DNA from: Goodfellowiella coeruleoviolacea
GTDB lineage: Bacteria; Actinomycetota; Actinomycetes; Mycobacteriales; Pseudonocardiaceae
Length of the DNA: 64,000 bases
Reading direction: 5' to 3'
Assembly (NCBI RefSeq): GCF_024171785.1
Contig: NZ_JAMTCK010000009.1
Coordinates: 1 to 64,000 of the forward strand
The notes under the pieces were generated by a model, which made no database searches, was not told the origin of the DNA, and was given only the letters and a program-made list of their open reading frames with translations. The position numbers and the translations under genes were made by a program. Shown in pieces: positions 42,458-56,202 of this stretch (position 1 is its first letter; each line of letters opens with the position of its first letter).

Positions 42458-45400
42458 AGCAATCACGTATCGAGGACGTTCTGCCGTTGTCCCCGCTGCA
42501 GGAGGGGATGCTGTTCCACGCCGAGGCGGACACCGGCGAGGCCTACACGGCCCAGCTGGTGTTCAGCCTGCGCGGAAAGGTCCACAGTGGACGGTTCCGG
42601 GTGGCGCTGGCCGCGCTGCTGCGCCGCTACCCCAACCTGCGGGCCGGTTTCCGTCGGCGCCGCAACGGTGGCACGGTCCAGATCGTGCCCGTCGACGTGG
42701 ATGTCGAACTGGCGGAGGTCGACCTGTCCGGCAGGCCCGGCGAGGTGGACGACTGGCTGCGCGCCGACCGCGAGCGCGGGTTCGACGTGGCCCGGCCGCC
42801 GTTGATCCGGTTCGCGCTGCTCGACCTCGGCGCGGGCGAGCACCGGTTCGTCATCACCAACCACCACGTGATCGTGGACGGCTGGTCGCGACCCGTCTTC
42901 CTGCGGGAGCTGTTCGCGCTGTACCTCGGCGGCGCCGACGCGCTGCCGCCCGCCCCGCGCTACCGGGACTACCTGGAGTGGTTGACGACCCGTGACCACC
43001 AGGCCGGGCTCGCCGCGTGGCGGGCCGCTCTCGACGGCGTCCACGAGGGTGCCGTCCTCGGTGATCCGCGGGGTGAGCCGGCCGGTCAGGCGGAGTGCGC
43101 GGTCGTGCTCGACGAGGACGCCTCCTCGGCACTCGCCGCGCTCGCCCGCGACACCGGGGTGACCGTGAACTCGGTCGTGCAGGCCGTGTGGGCGCTGGTG
43201 CTGGGCCGGCTGCTCCGGCGGTCCGAGGTGGTGTTCGGCGGCACGGTGTCCGGGCGTCCGCCCGAGCTGCCCGGCGTCGAGTCGATGGTGGGCATGTTCA
43301 TCAACACCGTGCCCGTCCGCGTGTCCGGTGTGGACGGTGTGGAGCCGTTCGACCGGTTCGTCGCGCGGTTGCAGGCCGAGCAGGCCGAACTGCTCGCGCA
43401 CCAGCACGTGGGCCTGGCCGAGATCCAGCGCGCAAGCGGCGTCGACCCGCTGTTCGACACGGTGCTGGTGTTCGAGAACTACCCGCTCGACGTGCGGGAG
43501 CTGACCCGGGGGACGGCCGAGGCTGGGGTGGAGCTGACCGGGTTCGCGGGCCACGGTTCCAACCACTACCCGCTGAGCCTGGTGGTCGTGCCGGGGGAGC
43601 GGACGACGTTCCGGTGGGACTACCGGCTGGAGTCCTTCGCCTCGGGGTTCGTCGACGGTGTCGCGGAGCGGTTCGCCCGCGTGCTGCGCCAGGTGATCGC
43701 CGACCCGGCGACGCCGGTCGGCACGATCGACGTGCTGTCCGACGCCGAACGGACGGTGGTCCTGCACGAGTGGAACGACACCGCGGCCGACCTGGCGCCG
43801 GTGGGGCTGGCGGACCTGGTGACGCGGTGGACTCAGGCGACACCGGACGCGGCCGCGGTCGTGTGCGGTGACCGCACGCTGACCTACCGCGACCTCGCTG
43901 ACGAGTCTGGTCGGCTGGCCCGCGCGCTGCAGGACCACGGTGTCGGGCCGGGGTCGTTCGTCGGGGTCGCGATGCCGCGGTCACCGGAACTGGTCGTCGC
44001 GGTGCTCGCGGTGGCCAGGACCGGCGCCGCGTACGTGCCGCTGGACCTGGCGCAACCGGAACGCCGCCTGGGGCACCTGCTGGCCGACGCCCGCCCCGAG
44101 GTGATCGTGACGACGGCCGGTGGACGCGCGAACCTGCCCGCGACCGACGCCGTCGTCCTCACCGACTGGTCCACATCGGACACCCCGAGGCCGTGCACGC
44201 CGTCACCGGACGACGCGGCCTACGTGATCTTCACCTCCGGGTCCACCGGCACGCCCAAGGGGGTCGTGGTCGCCAACGCCGGGTTGGCGAGCATGGTCGA
44301 GGCGCAACGGCGGGCATGCGGGCTCGGCCGGGACAGCCGCGTGTTCCTGTTCGCCTCACCGGGTTTCGACGCGTCCGTGTCCGAGCTGTGCATGGCGCTC
44401 GCCAACGGCGGCACACTCGTCGTGTCCGACGGGCAGCCACCGACCGGCGCCGAACTCGTGGCGTTGCTGACCGCGCACCGCGTCACCCACGTGACCCTGC
44501 CGCCGGCCGTCCTGGCCACGATCCCCGACGGGCTGACACTGCCCGAGGGCGTCACGCTGGTGACGGCGGGCGAGGCGTGCCCACCGCCGGTCGCCGCCCG
44601 CTGGGCCGTCGGCCGCCGCATGATCAACGCCTACGGTCCGACCGAGGCGACCGTGTGCGCGACCATGAGCGCCCCCCTCGACGGCGGTGGCGTCCCGCCG
44701 ATCGGCCGTCCTGTCCTCAACACCCGGGCCTACGTGCTCGACCCGCACCTGCGCCCGGTGCCGCCCGAGGTGCCCGGCGAGCTGTACCTCGCGGGTCCCG
44801 GCCTGGCGCGGGGCTACCTCAACCGGGCCGGGCTGACGGCGGCGTCGTTCGTCGCCTGCCCGTTCGGTGCGCCCGGCGAACGGATGTACCGCACCGGTGA
44901 CGAGGTCCGGCTGGGCACCGACGGTGTGCTCGAGTTCGTCGGCCGCGTCGACGACCAGGTCAAGCTGCGTGGGTTCCGCATCGAGCCGGGTGAGATCGCG
45001 GCGGTGCTGGGTGCTCACCCGGCCGTGGCGACCGCTGCCGTGGCGCTGCGTGCCAACGAACGCGAGCCGCGGCTGGTGGCGTACGTCGTCCCGGCCGGCG
45101 AGGGGGCGCCGGACCCCGGTGAGCTGCGTGCGCACGCGACGGCCGCGCTGCCCCCGTACATGGTGCCCTCGGCGTTCGTCGTGCTGCCGGAGCTGCCGCT
45201 CACCCCGAACGGCAAGCTCGACCGGAAGGCGCTGCCGGACGACGACAACCCGGCCGACACCCGGTTCCGCGCCCCGCGCACCCCGCAGGAACAGGTGCTC
45301 TGCGAGCTGTTCGCCGACGTCCTCGGTGTCGGGGCGGTCGGCGTCGACGACTCGTTCTTCGAGCTGGGCGGGCATTCGCTGCTCGCCACCCGGGTCGTCA

Positions 45401-48400
45401 CCAGGATCCGCGCGGTGCTGGGCGTGGAGCTGTCGGTGCGTGCGGTGTTCGAGCACCCGACGATCGCCGGTCTGGCGCGGGTCGTCGGCACGGCGGGCAG
45501 CACCCGACCCCCGCTCACGCCCCGTCCACGCCCCGCGGTGGTGCCGCTGTCGTTCGCGCAGCAGCGCCTGTGGTTCCTCAACCAGCTCGCGCCCGCCGAC
45601 ACCGCGTACCACATGCCGCTCGTGCTGCGGCTGCGCGGACACCTCGACGAGGCCGCGCTCCGCGCCGCCCACCACGACGTGGTCACCCGGCACGAGAGCC
45701 TGCGCACGGTGTTCCCGGCCGAACACGGGGTGCCGCGCCAGCACGTCCTCCCCTCGGCCGCCGTGGACCTCACCGTCGGCGCCTGCGCCGAAGGGGACCT
45801 GGCGGAGGCGGTCCGGGCACACGTGCACCGGCCCTTCGACGTGACCACCGACGCGCCGCTGCGCACCGCGCTGCTGCGCCTGGGCGAGCAGGACCACGTG
45901 CTCGTGCTCGTCCTGCACCACATCGCGGGCGACGGCGCGTCCATCGGCCCGCTCACGCGCGACTTCTCCCGTGCCTACGCCGCACGGCGTGACGGCGTGC
46001 CACCGGACTGGGCACCGCTTCCGGTGCAGTACGCGGACTACGCGCTGTGGCAACGAGAACTGCTGGGCGACGAGTCCGACGTGGACAGTGTGGCGGCGGC
46101 GCAGCTGGCGCACTGGACGTCCACTTTGGACGGTGTGCCGGGCGCGCTGCGCCTGCCAGCCGACCGCCAGCGCACGGACGCGAACGCCCACGCCGGCGAC
46201 CGCGTGCGGTTCCACGTCGACCCCGATCTGCACGCGGACCTGACGCGGCTGGCCCGCGACCACGACGCGTCGCTGTTCATGGTCGTGCAGGCCGCGCTCG
46301 CCGCGTTGCTGACCCGGCTCGGCGCGGGCACGGACATCCCGCTCGGCTCGCCCATCGCCGGCCGTCTCGACCCGGCACTCGACGACCTCGTCGGGTTCTT
46401 CGTCAACACCGTGGTCCTGCGCACCGACACCGGCGGCGACCCGGCGTTCCGCGACCTGCTCGCCCGCGTCCGGGAGACCGCGCTGGCCGCGTACGGCAAC
46501 GCCGACCTGCCGTTCGAGCGGCTCGTCGAGGTGCTCAACCCGGACCGCGCCGCGGGCGGGCAGCCGCTGTTCTGCGTGATGGTCACCGTCAACGACGAAG
46601 AACAGCCGCCGGTCGTGTTGCCCGGTCTGCGGGTCACCGACGAGACCGGCGCCGCCACGACCGCCAAGTTCGACCTCACCCTCGGCGTCGGCGCGGTCCA
46701 GTCGGGCGGGCTCGACTGCTACCTGGAGTACCGCACGGCGTTGTTCGACCGCGAGACGGTCGACGCGCTGGCCGCGCGGTTCGTGCGTGTGCTCGCCGCG
46801 GTCGCCGCCCAGCCCGCCACCCGCGTCGGGGACCTGCCGGTGCTCGACGACACCGAACGCGCACTCCTGTCGGGTGCGTGGGCGGGCCACACCGTCGACC
46901 CCGCGCGGGAAACCGTGCTGGACCTGGTGCGCCGGCAGGTGGACCGCGCGCCGGACGCGGTCGCCGTGCGCGCCGGTGACGTCTCGCTGACCTACCGCGA
47001 GCTGGACGAGCGCGCCAACCGGCTCGCCAGGCAGCTCCTCGCGCGCGGCGCGGCACCGGAGCGCCTGGTCGTCCTGGCCCTGCCCCGCACCGAGGCGTTC
47101 GCCGTCGCCGCGCTCGCCGTGCTGCGGACCGGTGCGGCGTACGTGCCCGTCGATCCCGCGTGGCCCGGTGCACGCCTCGGCGTGGTGCTGGCCGACTCCG
47201 GCGCCGCCCTCGCCGTGTCCACATCGGACCTCGCGGTGCGGCTGCCAACGGCCGTGCCCGTCGTGCTGGTCGACGAGATCGACACCACGGCACCGCCGGG
47301 CACGCCGCTCAGCGACGACGAACGGGGCGGCCCGGTCACCGCGCGGCACGCCGCCTACGTGGTCTTCACGTCGGGCTCGACCGGCCGGCCGAAGGGTGTC
47401 GTGGTGCCGCACGGCAACCTGGTGCGCCTGCTCGACGCCACCCGCACCGAGCTGGACCTGCGGCCGGACGACGTGTGGTCGCTGTGCCACTCGACCGCCT
47501 TCGACTTCTCGGTGTGGGAGCTGTGGGGTGCGCTGTGCACCGGCGGCCGCGTGGTCGTCGTCCCGGCGGACGTGACGCGCTCGCCGGTCGAGTTGTGGTC
47601 GCTGCTGGTCCGGGAACGGGTGACCGTGCTGAGCCAGACGCCGTCGGCGTTCACGCAGCTCGCCGCGGCGGATGCGGCGGAGCCGGGCCGCTCGGCCGCA
47701 TCCGCGCTGCGGCTCGTGGTGTTCGGCGGCGAGGCACTCGACCCGTCCTCGCTGGTGGACTGGCGCGACCGGCACCCGGCCGCGCCGGAACTGGTCAACA
47801 TGTACGGCATCACCGAGACCACCGTCCACGTCACCCTGCGGCGGCTGGACGAGGTCGCCGGCGAGCACCGCAGCCTCGTCGGCCGCCCGCTCGCCGGGTG
47901 GCGCGGGTACGTCCTCGACGACCGCCTGCGGCCCGTGCCGCCGGGTGTGGCGGGCGAGCTGTACGTCGCCGGGGCCGGGGTGGCCCGGGGGTACGCGGGC
48001 AGGCCGGGGCTGACGGCGGAGCGGTTCGTCGCGGACCCGTTCACGGGCGGGCGGATGTACCGCACCGGCGACGTCGTCCGCTGGACCCGGGACGGCGAGT
48101 GGGAGTACGTCGGCCGCGCCGACGACCAGGTGCAGCTGCGTGGCTTCCGGATCGAACCGGGCGAGGTCCGCGCCGCGCTGCTCGACGTCGATCACGTCAC
48201 CGCCGCCGAGGTGGTGCTGCGCACCGACCGGGCGGACGACCCGCGGCTGGTCGCGTACGTGGTCGCGGCGCGGCCCGTCGAAGCGGCCGCGCTGCGGGCG
48301 GAGCTGGGCCGCCTGGTGCCCCCGCACATGGTGCCGTCGGCGTTCGTGGTGCTCGACGAGCTGCCACTGACCGTCAACGGCAAGGTCGACCGCGCCGCGC

Positions 48401-51400
48401 TGCCCGCACCCCGCCACACCGCGGCGCCCGGTCGCGCGCCGCGCTCGCCGCACGAGGAGATCCTGTGCGAGCTGTTCGCCGACGTCCTCGGGCTGCCCTC
48501 GGTCGGCGTGCACGACGACTTCTTCGCGCTGGGCGGGCATTCGCTGCTGGCCACCCGCCTGGTCAGCGGCGTCCGCGCCGCACTGGGCAGCGACCTGCCG
48601 ATCCGCGCGGTCTTCGACACCCCGACACCCGCCGCGCTCGCCGCCGCGGTCGCGGCGGGGACCGGCACCGCCCGGCCCGCGCTGACCGCCCGGCCGAGGC
48701 CCGCCCGGCTGCCCATGTCGTACGCGCAGCGCGGGCTGTGGTTCCTGCACCGGCTGGACGGCCCGAACCCGACGTACAACATGCCGGTGGCGCTGCGGCT
48801 GTCCGGCGCCGTCGACGTGCCCGCGCTCAAGGCCGCGCTCGCCGACCTGGTGGCCAGGCACGAACCACTGCGGACGCTGCTCGCTGAGGACGAGCGGGGA
48901 CCGCACCAGGTGGTGCTGGGCGCGCACCGGCCGGACCTGGCGCGCGTGCGCACCACCGAGGACGCGCTCGACGGCGTGCTGGCCGAGGCCGTGCACCACG
49001 GGTTCGACCTGGCGGCCGAGTGCCCGCTGCGCGCCACCCTGTTCTCGCTCGGCGACACCGAGCACGTCCTGCTGCTCGTGGTCCACCACGTCGCCGCCGA
49101 CGGCTGGTCGATGCCGGTGCTCGCCCGCGACCTCACCACCGCGTACGCCGCGCGGGTGGTGGGGGAGCGCCCGGACCTCGCGCCGCTGCCCGTCGGATAC
49201 GCCGACCACGCGCTGTGGCAGCACGAGGTCCTCGGCAGCGAGGACGACCCGGACAGCGCGATCAGCCGGCGTCTGGCGCACTGGAAGTCCACACTGGACG
49301 GTCTGCCGGATCGGTTGCCGCTCGGCGCGGACCGGCCGGGTACCGCACGCGACGGTGACGCGGTCGGGTTCACCGTGCCCGCCGAGCTGTACGACCGGAT
49401 CCGTGCGGTGGCCCGCTCCGCGTCGGCCAGCGCGTTCATGGTCGTGCACGCCGCCGTCGCCGCCGTGCTGACCAGGGCGGGCGCGGGCACCGACATCCCG
49501 ATCGGCGTCCCGGTGACCGGGCGGACCGACGACGCCGTGGCCGATCTGGTCGGCTACTTCGTGAGCAGCCTGGTGCTGCGCACCGACACCGGCGGTGACC
49601 CGTCGTTCACCGACCTGCTCGCCCGGGTCCGGGCCGTGGACCTCGACGCGTACGCGAACGCCGACGTCCCGTTCGAGCGGCTGGTGCAGGCGGTGAACCC
49701 GCGCAGACTGCCCGGTGTGCACCCGTTGTTCCAGGTGCGCCTGGTGTTCAACAACGTGGACCAGCACGCCGTGACCGGGGCCGACCTGCCGGGCGTGTCC
49801 GTGACCGCCGTGCCCGTCGGCCTGGCGGCGGCCAAGTTCGACCTGCTGTTCCGCTGCACCGAGGACGGCGGCGGGCTGCGGGGTTCGCTGGAGTACCGCA
49901 CGGACCGGTTCACCCGCGCGGCGGCGGAACGGCTCGCCTGCTGGCTGGTCCGGCTGCTCGACGCGGTCACCGCCGCACCGCAGACCCGCATCGGCGCGGT
50001 CGACCTGATGACCGACGACGAACGCGGGCAGGTGCTCACCGCGTGGACCACCACGGCGCCCCGCGAGCACGCCACGTTGCCGGGGCTCGTCACCGCCCAG
50101 GCGGCGCGCACGCCCGACGCGCTCGCGGTGACGGACGGGGTGGAGTCGCTGACCTACGCCGAGCTGGACGCACGGGCGAACCGCCTCGCCCACCGGTTGA
50201 TCGCGGACGGCGCGGGTCCCGAGCGGACGGTCGCCGTCGTGCTGCCGCGCTCGGCTGCGCTCGTGGTCGCGTTGCTCGCGGTCGCCAAGACCGGCGCCGC
50301 CTACCTGCCCGTGGATCCGGCGTACCCGGCCGAGCGGATCGCGTTCCTGCTCGCGGACGCCGATCCGGTGCTGGTGCTCGACCACGTCGAGGACCCGGCC
50401 GAGCTGCCGGGAACCGACCCCGGCGTGACACCGCGGCCCTGCTCCGCCGCGTACGTGATCTACACCTCCGGATCGACCGGCAGGCCGAAGGGCGTGGTGG
50501 TGCCGCACTCGTCCGTCGGCGCGTACCTGCTGCGCACCCGCGAGGCCTACCCCGGGATCGCGGGCACGGCGCTCGTGCACTCGTCGTTCTCGTTCGACCT
50601 CACGGTCACCGCGCTGTGGGCGCCGTTGACCGCGGGCGGGACGGTCCGCATCGCCCCGCTCGACGAGGCGGTCGACGGCGTCACGTTCATGAAGGTCACC
50701 CCGAGCCACCTGCCGCTGCTGAACGCGCTGCCCGCCGGGGCGTCACCGACCGGCACGCTCGTCGTCGGCGGCGAGGCACTGCACGCGGAGGCGTTGCGCG
50801 AGTGGCGGGACCGCCACCCGAACGTGCTGGTGGTCAACGCGTACGGCCCGACCGAGGCCACGGTCAACTGCGCGGACTTCCGCGTCGAACCGGGGTCGGT
50901 GCTTCCCGGCGGTCCGGTGCCGGTCGGCAGGCCGTTCGCCAACACCAGGGCGTACGTGCTGGACGAGCGGCTCCGCCCGGTGCCACCCGGTGTCACGGGC
51001 GAGCTGTACGTGGCGGGCGTCGCGCTCGCCAGGGGCTACTGGCGGCGGCCGGCGCTCACCGCGACCCGGTTCGTGGCCGCCCCGTTCGGTGACCCGGGTG
51101 AACGGATGTACCGCACCGGCGACCTCGCGACGTGGACCGACGACGGGCAGCTCCAGTACGCGGGCCGCGCCGACGACCAGGTCAAGCTGCGTGGTCACCG
51201 GATCGAGCCGGGGGAGATCACCTCGGTGCTGCTGCGGAGTCCCGGCGTGACCGATGCGGCCGTCGTCGTGCGTGCGGACGAGCCCGGCGACCAGCGCCTG
51301 GTGGCGTACGTGGTCGCCGACGGCGATGTCGGCGACCTGCCCGGTGTGCTCGCGGCGGCGCTGCCGGAGCACCTGGTGCCGTCGGCGATCGTCCCGCTGC

Positions 51401-54400
51401 CCGCGCTTCCGCTGACCCCACACGGAAAGCTCGACCGCGCCGCGCTGCCGGCGCCGACACCGCCGGCGCCCGCGCCCGCGACGAGGAGCGCCGCGGACCC
51501 GCGCGAGGAGATCCTGCGCGGCCTGTTCGCGGACCTGCTCGGCGTCCCGGAGGTCGGGCCAGACGACGACTTCTTCGCGCTGGGCGGGCATTCGCTGCTG
51601 GCGATCCGGCTCACCAGCCAGGTCCGGTCCACACTGGACGTCGACCTGCCGATCCGGGCGATCTTCGAGGAACCGACGCCCGCCGGCCTGCTCCGCGCGG
51701 TGGCGACCGCCACGGGCGGCGCCCGACCCGCGTTGACGCCCCGGGCGCGGCCGGAGGTCGTACCCCTCTCGTTCGGCCAGCGCGGGCTGTGGTTCCTCGC
51801 GCACCTGGAAGGATCGAGCGCGACCTACACCATGCCGGTGGTGCTGCGGCTGACCGGCCCGGTCGACGTGCCGGCCGCGCGAGCGGCGCTGGCCGACGTC
51901 GTCGCCAGGCACGAGCCGCTGCGCACCGTCTTCCCCGAGACCGGCGGCGATCCCCGCCAGGTCGTGCTCGACCCGGCGGACGCGGGTGTCGAGCTGCTGG
52001 TCCGCCAGGTCGGCGCGGCGGACCTGCCCCGGGTCGTCGACGACCTGGTGGGCGCCGGATTCGACCTGGCGACCGAGCCACCGCTGCGGGCGGCGCTGCT
52101 CACCACCGGCCCCGACGAGCACGTGCTGGTGCTGGTGTTCCACCACATCGGCGCCGACGGCTGGTCCATGGCGCCGCTCGGCCGAGACCTCTCCCACGCC
52201 TACCGCGCCCGCCTGGCCGGACACGCTCCACAGTGGACACCGCTGCCGGTGCGGTACGTGGACTACACGCTCTGGCAGCGGGCGGTGCTCGGCGCGGAGG
52301 ACGACCCGGACAGCGCGTTCTCCGCACAGGTCGAGTATTGGCGGGACACGCTCGCCGGGCTGCCGGCCCGGCTGGAGCTGCCGACCGACCGGCCACGGCC
52401 CCCGGTCGCCAGCTCCGGGGGCGGCACGGTCCCGTTCCGGCTGGACGCCGACCTGCACCGGGCCCTCACCGGCCTGGCCCGCGAGCGGCGGGCGACGCTG
52501 TTCATGGTCGTGCAGGCCGGTCTCGCCGCGCTGCTCGGCAAGCTCGGCGCGGGCACCGACATCCCGCTCGGCTCACCCGTCGCCGGCCGCACCGACGGCG
52601 CGCTCGACGACCTGGTCGGGTTCTTCGTCAACACGGTCGTGCTGCGCACCGACCTGTCGGGGGACCCGACGTTCGCCGAGCTGGTCGACCGCGTCCGCGA
52701 CACCGACCTCGCCGCGCACGCCAACGCCGACCTCCCGTTCGAGCACCTGGTCGAGGTGCTCAACCCGGAGCGGTCGGCCGCGCACCACCCGCTGTTCCAG
52801 GTGATGATCACGTTCCACAACAACCCGCAGGCCGCGGTGAGCCTGCCGGGTGTGGCCATCGCCAACGAGACGCGGTTCGGTGCCGTGGCGAAGTTCGACC
52901 TCACGCTGAGCCTCGCGGAGGACCACGACGGCGTGGAGTGCTTCTTCGAGTACCGCACCGACCTGTTCGACCACGCGACCGTGGTGGCGATCGCCGACCG
53001 GTACGTGCGGCTGCTGCGCGCGGTCGCCGACGCGCCGGCCGCACCGCTGCGCGCGGTGAGCGTGCTCGACGACGCCGAACGCGCACGGATCACCGTGGGC
53101 TACAACGACACCGAGGCCGATGTGCCAGCGGACACCCTGCCGTCGCTGTTCGCCGGGCAGGTCGCCGCGCGGCCCGCCGCGGTCGCGGTCGAATGCGGCG
53201 GCGACCGGCTCACCTACGCCGAACTCGACGAGCGCGCCACCCGGCTCGCGGCGGTGCTGCGACAGCGCGGCGTGGGGCCGGAGCGTGCCGTCGCGGTCGC
53301 CCTGCCGCGCTCGGCGGACTGGGTCGTCGCGCTCCTCGCCGTGACCAAGGCGGGCGGGGTGTACGTCCCGATCGACATCGACCTGCCCGCCGGGCGGCTG
53401 GCGTTCGTCCTCGACGCGGCCCAGCCCGCCGTGGTGGTGACCGACCGGGCAGCGCGGCTGCCCGCGCACGACATCCCGGTCGTGCACCCGGACCACACCA
53501 CGCAGGCGCACGGTGACCTGCCCGGCCCGGCCCCCGCCAACGCGGCCTACCTCATCTTCACGTCGGGCTCGACCGGCACGCCGAAGGGGGTCGTCGTCAC
53601 CCACGGCGGCCTCGCCAGCCTCGTGCACGCGCAGCGCGAACGCCTCGCCGTCGGACCGGACGCCCGGGTGCTGCAGTTCGCGTCGCCCGGCTTCGACGCG
53701 TCGGTGTGGGAGGTGTGCATGGCGTTGCTGACGGGCGCCACGCTCGTCGTGCCCGCCGAACCGGTCGCGCCGGGGGACCAACTGCTCGACCTGATCGCGG
53801 GGGCTCGCGTCACGCACGCGACCCTGCCGCCGGTCGCGCTCGCCGCGTCGGACGCGGGCAGGCCGCTGCCCACGCTCGCGACACTCGTGGTGGCGGGCGA
53901 GGCGTGCCCGCCGGCAGTGGTGGCGGACTGGTCGCCGGGCCGCCGGTTCGTCAACGCCTACGGACCCACCGAGACCACGGTGTGCGCGACCACGAGCGGC
54001 CCGCTGTCCGGCGACGGTGTGCCGCCCATCGGCGGTCCGATCACGAACACCAGGGTGTACGTGCTCGACCGCGAGCTGAACCCGGTGCCACCGGGTGTCC
54101 CCGGTGAGCTGTACGTCGCCGGAGCCGGCCTGGCCCGCGGTTACCTCGGCCGGCCGGACGCGACGGCGGAGCGGTTCGTCGCGGACCCGTTCACGCCCGG
54201 CCGGATGTACCGCACCGGTGACCTGGTCCGGTGGACCGCCGGCGGCACGCTCGTGTTCCTCGGCCGGACCGACGACCAGGTGAAGCTGCGCGGGTTCCGC
54301 GTCGAGCCCGGCGAGGTGAGCGCGGCGCTGACCCGGCACGACTCGGTGCGGCAGGCGGTCACCGTGGTCCGCGCGGACCGGCTGGTGTCCTACGTGGTCC

Positions 54401-56202
54401 CGGCCGGGGAGGCCGATCCCGGCGCGCTGTCGGACCACCTGGCGGGGATCCTGCCCGCGTACCTGGTGCCGTCGGCCGTGCTGGTGATCGAGCAGATCCC
54501 GTTGACCGCCAACGGGAAGCTCGACCGGAACGCGCTGCCCGCACCGGAACGCGCGAGCGGCGGCGCACCGAGGACCGCTGCCGAGACCGTGCTCTGCGAC
54601 CTCGTGGCCGAGGTGCTTCGCCTGCCCGAGGTGGGTCCCGACGACGACTTCTTCGCGCTCGGTGGGGACAGCATCCTGTCCATCCAGCTGGTGAGCCGGG
54701 CCCGGGCGGCCGGCCTCGTGTTCGGCCCGCGCGACGTGTTCCGGCACAAGACGGTCGCGGGCATCGCGACCGTCTTGTCCACTGTGGACACCACCGTGGC
54801 CGGGGGAGCGGAGCCGGTCGGGGACCTGCCGCTGACGCCGGTCATGCGCTGGCTGCACGACCTGGACTCGCTCGGTCACGTCGGCCAGTCGATGCTGCTG
54901 CGCACGGACGGCGACCTGGCCGAGGCCCGCCTCGTCACCGTCGTGCAGCGACTGCTCGACCACCACGACGTGCTGCGGTCGCGGCTGCGTGGCGCGGGGC
55001 TGCGGATCGGCGCGCCCGGTGCGGTCGACGCGCGGCGCTGCGTGCGCCGCGTCGACGTGACCGGCATGGCCGACACGGCGCTCACCGACGTGATCGTCGC
55101 CGAGACCCGCAAGGCCTGGGCCGAACTGGACCCGGAGATGGGGGTGATGGTCCGGGTCGTGGCGTTCACCGCCGGTCCGGACCGGCCGGGCAGGCTGCTG
55201 ATGGTCCTGCACCACCTCGTCGTCGACGGCGTCTCGTGGCGGATCCTCCTCGGTGACCTCGCCGAACTGTGGGCCGATCCGGAGGTCCGCCTCGCCCCGG
55301 TCGGCACGTCCTTCCGGCACTGGGCACGGGCGCTGGCCGAGTCGGACCGGCGCAGCGAGCTGCCGCACTGGCGGGACACGCTCGCCGAGACCGGGTTGTC
55401 CCTCGGCAGCCGGGCAGCCGACCCCGCACGAGACACGACCGCCGACTCCGGGTCGCTGTCGGTCACCGTGCCCGCCGCGCCGTCCGCTGCGCTGCTCGGC
55501 CCGGCCGCCGCGGCGTGGTCGGCGAGCACGCAGGACCTGCTGCTCGCCGCGCTCGCCTCGGCCGTCGCCCACCGGCACGACGGCACCGCGCTCGTCGTGG
55601 ACGTCGAGGGCCACGGCCGGGAGGAGGACGCGGTGCCCGGCGCCGACGTGTCCCGCACGGTCGGCTGGTTCACCAGCGTCTTCCCGGTCCGGCTGGACCT
55701 CGCCGGCGCGGCGGCGGTGCTCGCCGGCGGCGACCCCGCGCCGGTGGTCACGGCCGTGCGGACGCGGACGAACTCGGTGCCAGGCAACGGGATCGGGTAC
55801 GGCGTGCTGCGCCATCTCGACCCGGAGTCCGCCGCCGAGCTGGCCGACCTGCCCGCGCCGCCGGTCCGGTTCAACTACCTCGGCAGACTCGTCACGGGCG
55901 GCGCCGAACCGCCGGGCTGGTCCGCCGCACCGGAGAGCGACGCGCTGAAGCACGCCGGCACCCGGGTGATGTCCCACGCACTGGAACTCAACGTGGTGGC
56001 CCGCGACGACGAGCTGCGGGCGGACTGGACCTGGCCCGAGGGCGTGTTCACCACCGACGAGGTCCGCGCACTGGCCGAGTCGTGGGTCAGCGCGCTGTCC
56101 CGGCTCGCCGACACGGCCCCCGGCGCCCGGCCGGACCACCTGGTCACCCTCGGGGCGGGCGAACTCGACCGGCTGCGTGCCGGTCTGGGGGCGGCCCGAT
56201 GA
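42454..56202 (+). CDS. NRPS-D, four-module NRPS with terminal epimerase
   Basis: 4,582 residues, ATG start overlapping the NRPS-C stop. Order: C3 of D-donor type ([20 protein letters not shown] near 42861), A3 (43830-45240), PCP3, C4 (HHIAGDG), A4 (46900-48400), PCP4, C5 (HHVAADG), A5 (50080-51440), PCP5, C6 (HHIGADG), A6 (53130-54530), PCP6 (GGDS near 54660), E (54820-56150, HHLVVDG). Hand-read codes: A3 DASTVAAVCK, recalled for Tyr/beta-hydroxy-Tyr modules of glycopeptide synthetases; A4 DFWSVGMVHK, Thr; A5 DLTKVGAVNK, Asp; A6 DAWTVAAVCK, Phe-like, turned to D by the E domain. It extends acyl-Thr-D-Asp to the hexapeptide stage. A3 and A6 share the TVAAVCK pocket and differ at Ser/Trp239, so both accept aromatic residues. 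The stop overlaps the NRPS-E start. Confidence 0.96.
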   Translation: MKQSRIEDVLPLSPLQEGMLFHAEADTGEAYTAQLVFSLRGKVHSGRFRVALAALLRRYPNLRAGFRRRRNGGTVQIVPVDVDVELAEVDLSGRPGEVDDWLRADRERGFDVARPPLIRFALLDLGAGEHRFVITNHHVIVDGWSRPVFLRELFALYLGGADALPPAPRYRDYLEWLTTRDHQAGLAAWRAALDGVHEGAVLGDPRGEPAGQAECAVVLDEDASSALAALARDTGVTVNSVVQAVWALVLGRLLRRSEVVFGGTVSGRPPELPGVESMVGMFINTVPVRVSGVDGVEPFDRFVARLQAEQAELLAHQHVGLAEIQRASGVDPLFDTVLVFENYPLDVRELTRGTAEAGVELTGFAGHGSNHYPLSLVVVPGERTTFRWDYRLESFASGFVDGVAERFARVLRQVIADPATPVGTIDVLSDAERTVVLHEWNDTAADLAPVGLADLVTRWTQATPDAAAVVCGDRTLTYRDLADESGRLARALQDHGVGPGSFVGVAMPRSPELVVAVLAVARTGAAYVPLDLAQPERRLGHLLADARPEVIVTTAGGRANLPATDAVVLTDWSTSDTPRPCTPSPDDAAYVIFTSGSTGTPKGVVVANAGLASMVEAQRRACGLGRDSRVFLFASPGFDASVSELCMALANGGTLVVSDGQPPTGAELVALLTAHRVTHVTLPPAVLATIPDGLTLPEGVTLVTAGEACPPPVAARWAVGRRMINAYGPTEATVCATMSAPLDGGGVPPIGRPVLNTRAYVLDPHLRPVPPEVPGELYLAGPGLARGYLNRAGLTAASFVACPFGAPGERMYRTGDEVRLGTDGVLEFVGRVDDQVKLRGFRIEPGEIAAVLGAHPAVATAAVALRANEREPRLVAYVVPAGEGAPDPGELRAHATAALPPYMVPSAFVVLPELPLTPNGKLDRKALPDDDNPADTRFRAPRTPQEQVLCELFADVLGVGAVGVDDSFFELGGHSLLATRVVTRIRAVLGVELSVRAVFEHPTIAGLARVVGTAGSTRPPLTPRPRPAVVPLSFAQQRLWFLNQLAPADTAYHMPLVLRLRGHLDEAALRAAHHDVVTRHESLRTVFPAEHGVPRQHVLPSAAVDLTVGACAEGDLAEAVRAHVHRPFDVTTDAPLRTALLRLGEQDHVLVLVLHHIAGDGASIGPLTRDFSRAYAARRDGVPPDWAPLPVQYADYALWQRELLGDESDVDSVAAAQLAHWTSTLDGVPGALRLPADRQRTDANAHAGDRVRFHVDPDLHADLTRLARDHDASLFMVVQAALAALLTRLGAGTDIPLGSPIAGRLDPALDDLVGFFVNTVVLRTDTGGDPAFRDLLARVRETALAAYGNADLPFERLVEVLNPDRAAGGQPLFCVMVTVNDEEQPPVVLPGLRVTDETGAATTAKFDLTLGVGAVQSGGLDCYLEYRTALFDRETVDALAARFVRVLAAVAAQPATRVGDLPVLDDTERALLSGAWAGHTVDPARETVLDLVRRQVDRAPDAVAVRAGDVSLTYRELDERANRLARQLLARGAAPERLVVLALPRTEAFAVAALAVLRTGAAYVPVDPAWPGARLGVVLADSGAALAVSTSDLAVRLPTAVPVVLVDEIDTTAPPGTPLSDDERGGPVTARHAAYVVFTSGSTGRPKGVVVPHGNLVRLLDATRTELDLRPDDVWSLCHSTAFDFSVWELWGALCTGGRVVVVPADVTRSPVELWSLLVRERVTVLSQTPSAFTQLAAADAAEPGRSAASALRLVVFGGEALDPSSLVDWRDRHPAAPELVNMYGITETTVHVTLRRLDEVAGEHRSLVGRPLAGWRGYVLDDRLRPVPPGVAGELYVAGAGVARGYAGRPGLTAERFVADPFTGGRMYRTGDVVRWTRDGEWEYVGRADDQVQLRGFRIEPGEVRAALLDVDHVTAAEVVLRTDRADDPRLVAYVVAARPVEAAALRAELGRLVPPHMVPSAFVVLDELPLTVNGKVDRAALPAPRHTAAPGRAPRSPHEEILCELFADVLGLPSVGVHDDFFALGGHSLLATRLVSGVRAALGSDLPIRAVFDTPTPAALAAAVAAGTGTARPALTARPRPARLPMSYAQRGLWFLHRLDGPNPTYNMPVALRLSGAVDVPALKAALADLVARHEPLRTLLAEDERGPHQVVLGAHRPDLARVRTTEDALDGVLAEAVHHGFDLAAECPLRATLFSLGDTEHVLLLVVHHVAADGWSMPVLARDLTTAYAARVVGERPDLAPLPVGYADHALWQHEVLGSEDDPDSAISRRLAHWKSTLDGLPDRLPLGADRPGTARDGDAVGFTVPAELYDRIRAVARSASASAFMVVHAAVAAVLTRAGAGTDIPIGVPVTGRTDDAVADLVGYFVSSLVLRTDTGGDPSFTDLLARVRAVDLDAYANADVPFERLVQAVNPRRLPGVHPLFQVRLVFNNVDQHAVTGADLPGVSVTAVPVGLAAAKFDLLFRCTEDGGGLRGSLEYRTDRFTRAAAERLACWLVRLLDAVTAAPQTRIGAVDLMTDDERGQVLTAWTTTAPREHATLPGLVTAQAARTPDALAVTDGVESLTYAELDARANRLAHRLIADGAGPERTVAVVLPRSAALVVALLAVAKTGAAYLPVDPAYPAERIAFLLADADPVLVLDHVEDPAELPGTDPGVTPRPCSAAYVIYTSGSTGRPKGVVVPHSSVGAYLLRTREAYPGIAGTALVHSSFSFDLTVTALWAPLTAGGTVRIAPLDEAVDGVTFMKVTPSHLPLLNALPAGASPTGTLVVGGEALHAEALREWRDRHPNVLVVNAYGPTEATVNCADFRVEPGSVLPGGPVPVGRPFANTRAYVLDERLRPVPPGVTGELYVAGVALARGYWRRPALTATRFVAAPFGDPGERMYRTGDLATWTDDGQLQYAGRADDQVKLRGHRIEPGEITSVLLRSPGVTDAAVVVRADEPGDQRLVAYVVADGDVGDLPGVLAAALPEHLVPSAIVPLPALPLTPHGKLDRAALPAPTPPAPAPATRSAADPREEILRGLFADLLGVPEVGPDDDFFALGGHSLLAIRLTSQVRSTLDVDLPIRAIFEEPTPAGLLRAVATATGGARPALTPRARPEVVPLSFGQRGLWFLAHLEGSSATYTMPVVLRLTGPVDVPAARAALADVVARHEPLRTVFPETGGDPRQVVLDPADAGVELLVRQVGAADLPRVVDDLVGAGFDLATEPPLRAALLTTGPDEHVLVLVFHHIGADGWSMAPLGRDLSHAYRARLAGHAPQWTPLPVRYVDYTLWQRAVLGAEDDPDSAFSAQVEYWRDTLAGLPARLELPTDRPRPPVASSGGGTVPFRLDADLHRALTGLARERRATLFMVVQAGLAALLGKLGAGTDIPLGSPVAGRTDGALDDLVGFFVNTVVLRTDLSGDPTFAELVDRVRDTDLAAHANADLPFEHLVEVLNPERSAAHHPLFQVMITFHNNPQAAVSLPGVAIANETRFGAVAKFDLTLSLAEDHDGVECFFEYRTDLFDHATVVAIADRYVRLLRAVADAPAAPLRAVSVLDDAERARITVGYNDTEADVPADTLPSLFAGQVAARPAAVAVECGGDRLTYAELDERATRLAAVLRQRGVGPERAVAVALPRSADWVVALLAVTKAGGVYVPIDIDLPAGRLAFVLDAAQPAVVVTDRAARLPAHDIPVVHPDHTTQAHGDLPGPAPANAAYLIFTSGSTGTPKGVVVTHGGLASLVHAQRERLAVGPDARVLQFASPGFDASVWEVCMALLTGATLVVPAEPVAPGDQLLDLIAGARVTHATLPPVALAASDAGRPLPTLATLVVAGEACPPAVVADWSPGRRFVNAYGPTETTVCATTSGPLSGDGVPPIGGPITNTRVYVLDRELNPVPPGVPGELYVAGAGLARGYLGRPDATAERFVADPFTPGRMYRTGDLVRWTAGGTLVFLGRTDDQVKLRGFRVEPGEVSAALTRHDSVRQAVTVVRADRLVSYVVPAGEADPGALSDHLAGILPAYLVPSAVLVIEQIPLTANGKLDRNALPAPERASGGAPRTAAETVLCDLVAEVLRLPEVGPDDDFFALGGDSILSIQLVSRARAAGLVFGPRDVFRHKTVAGIATVLSTVDTTVAGGAEPVGDLPLTPVMRWLHDLDSLGHVGQSMLLRTDGDLAEARLVTVVQRLLDHHDVLRSRLRGAGLRIGAPGAVDARRCVRRVDVTGMADTALTDVIVAETRKAWAELDPEMGVMVRVVAFTAGPDRPGRLLMVLHHLVVDGVSWRILLGDLAELWADPEVRLAPVGTSFRHWARALAESDRRSELPHWRDTLAETGLSLGSRAADPARDTTADSGSLSVTVPAAPSAALLGPAAAAWSASTQDLLLAALASAVAHRHDGTALVVDVEGHGREEDAVPGADVSRTVGWFTSVFPVRLDLAGAAAVLAGGDPAPVVTAVRTRTNSVPGNGIGYGVLRHLDPESAAELADLPAPPVRFNYLGRLVTGGAEPPGWSAAPESDALKHAGTRVMSHALELNVVARDDELRADWTWPEGVFTTDEVRALAESWVSALSRLADTAPGARPDHLVTLGAGELDRLRAGLGAAR

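Noticed and set aside
44356-50709. Long open frame of about 2,100 codons on the minus strand opposite NRPS-D
   Set aside because: Same shadow effect; the plus strand encodes clear C, A and PCP domains throughout.
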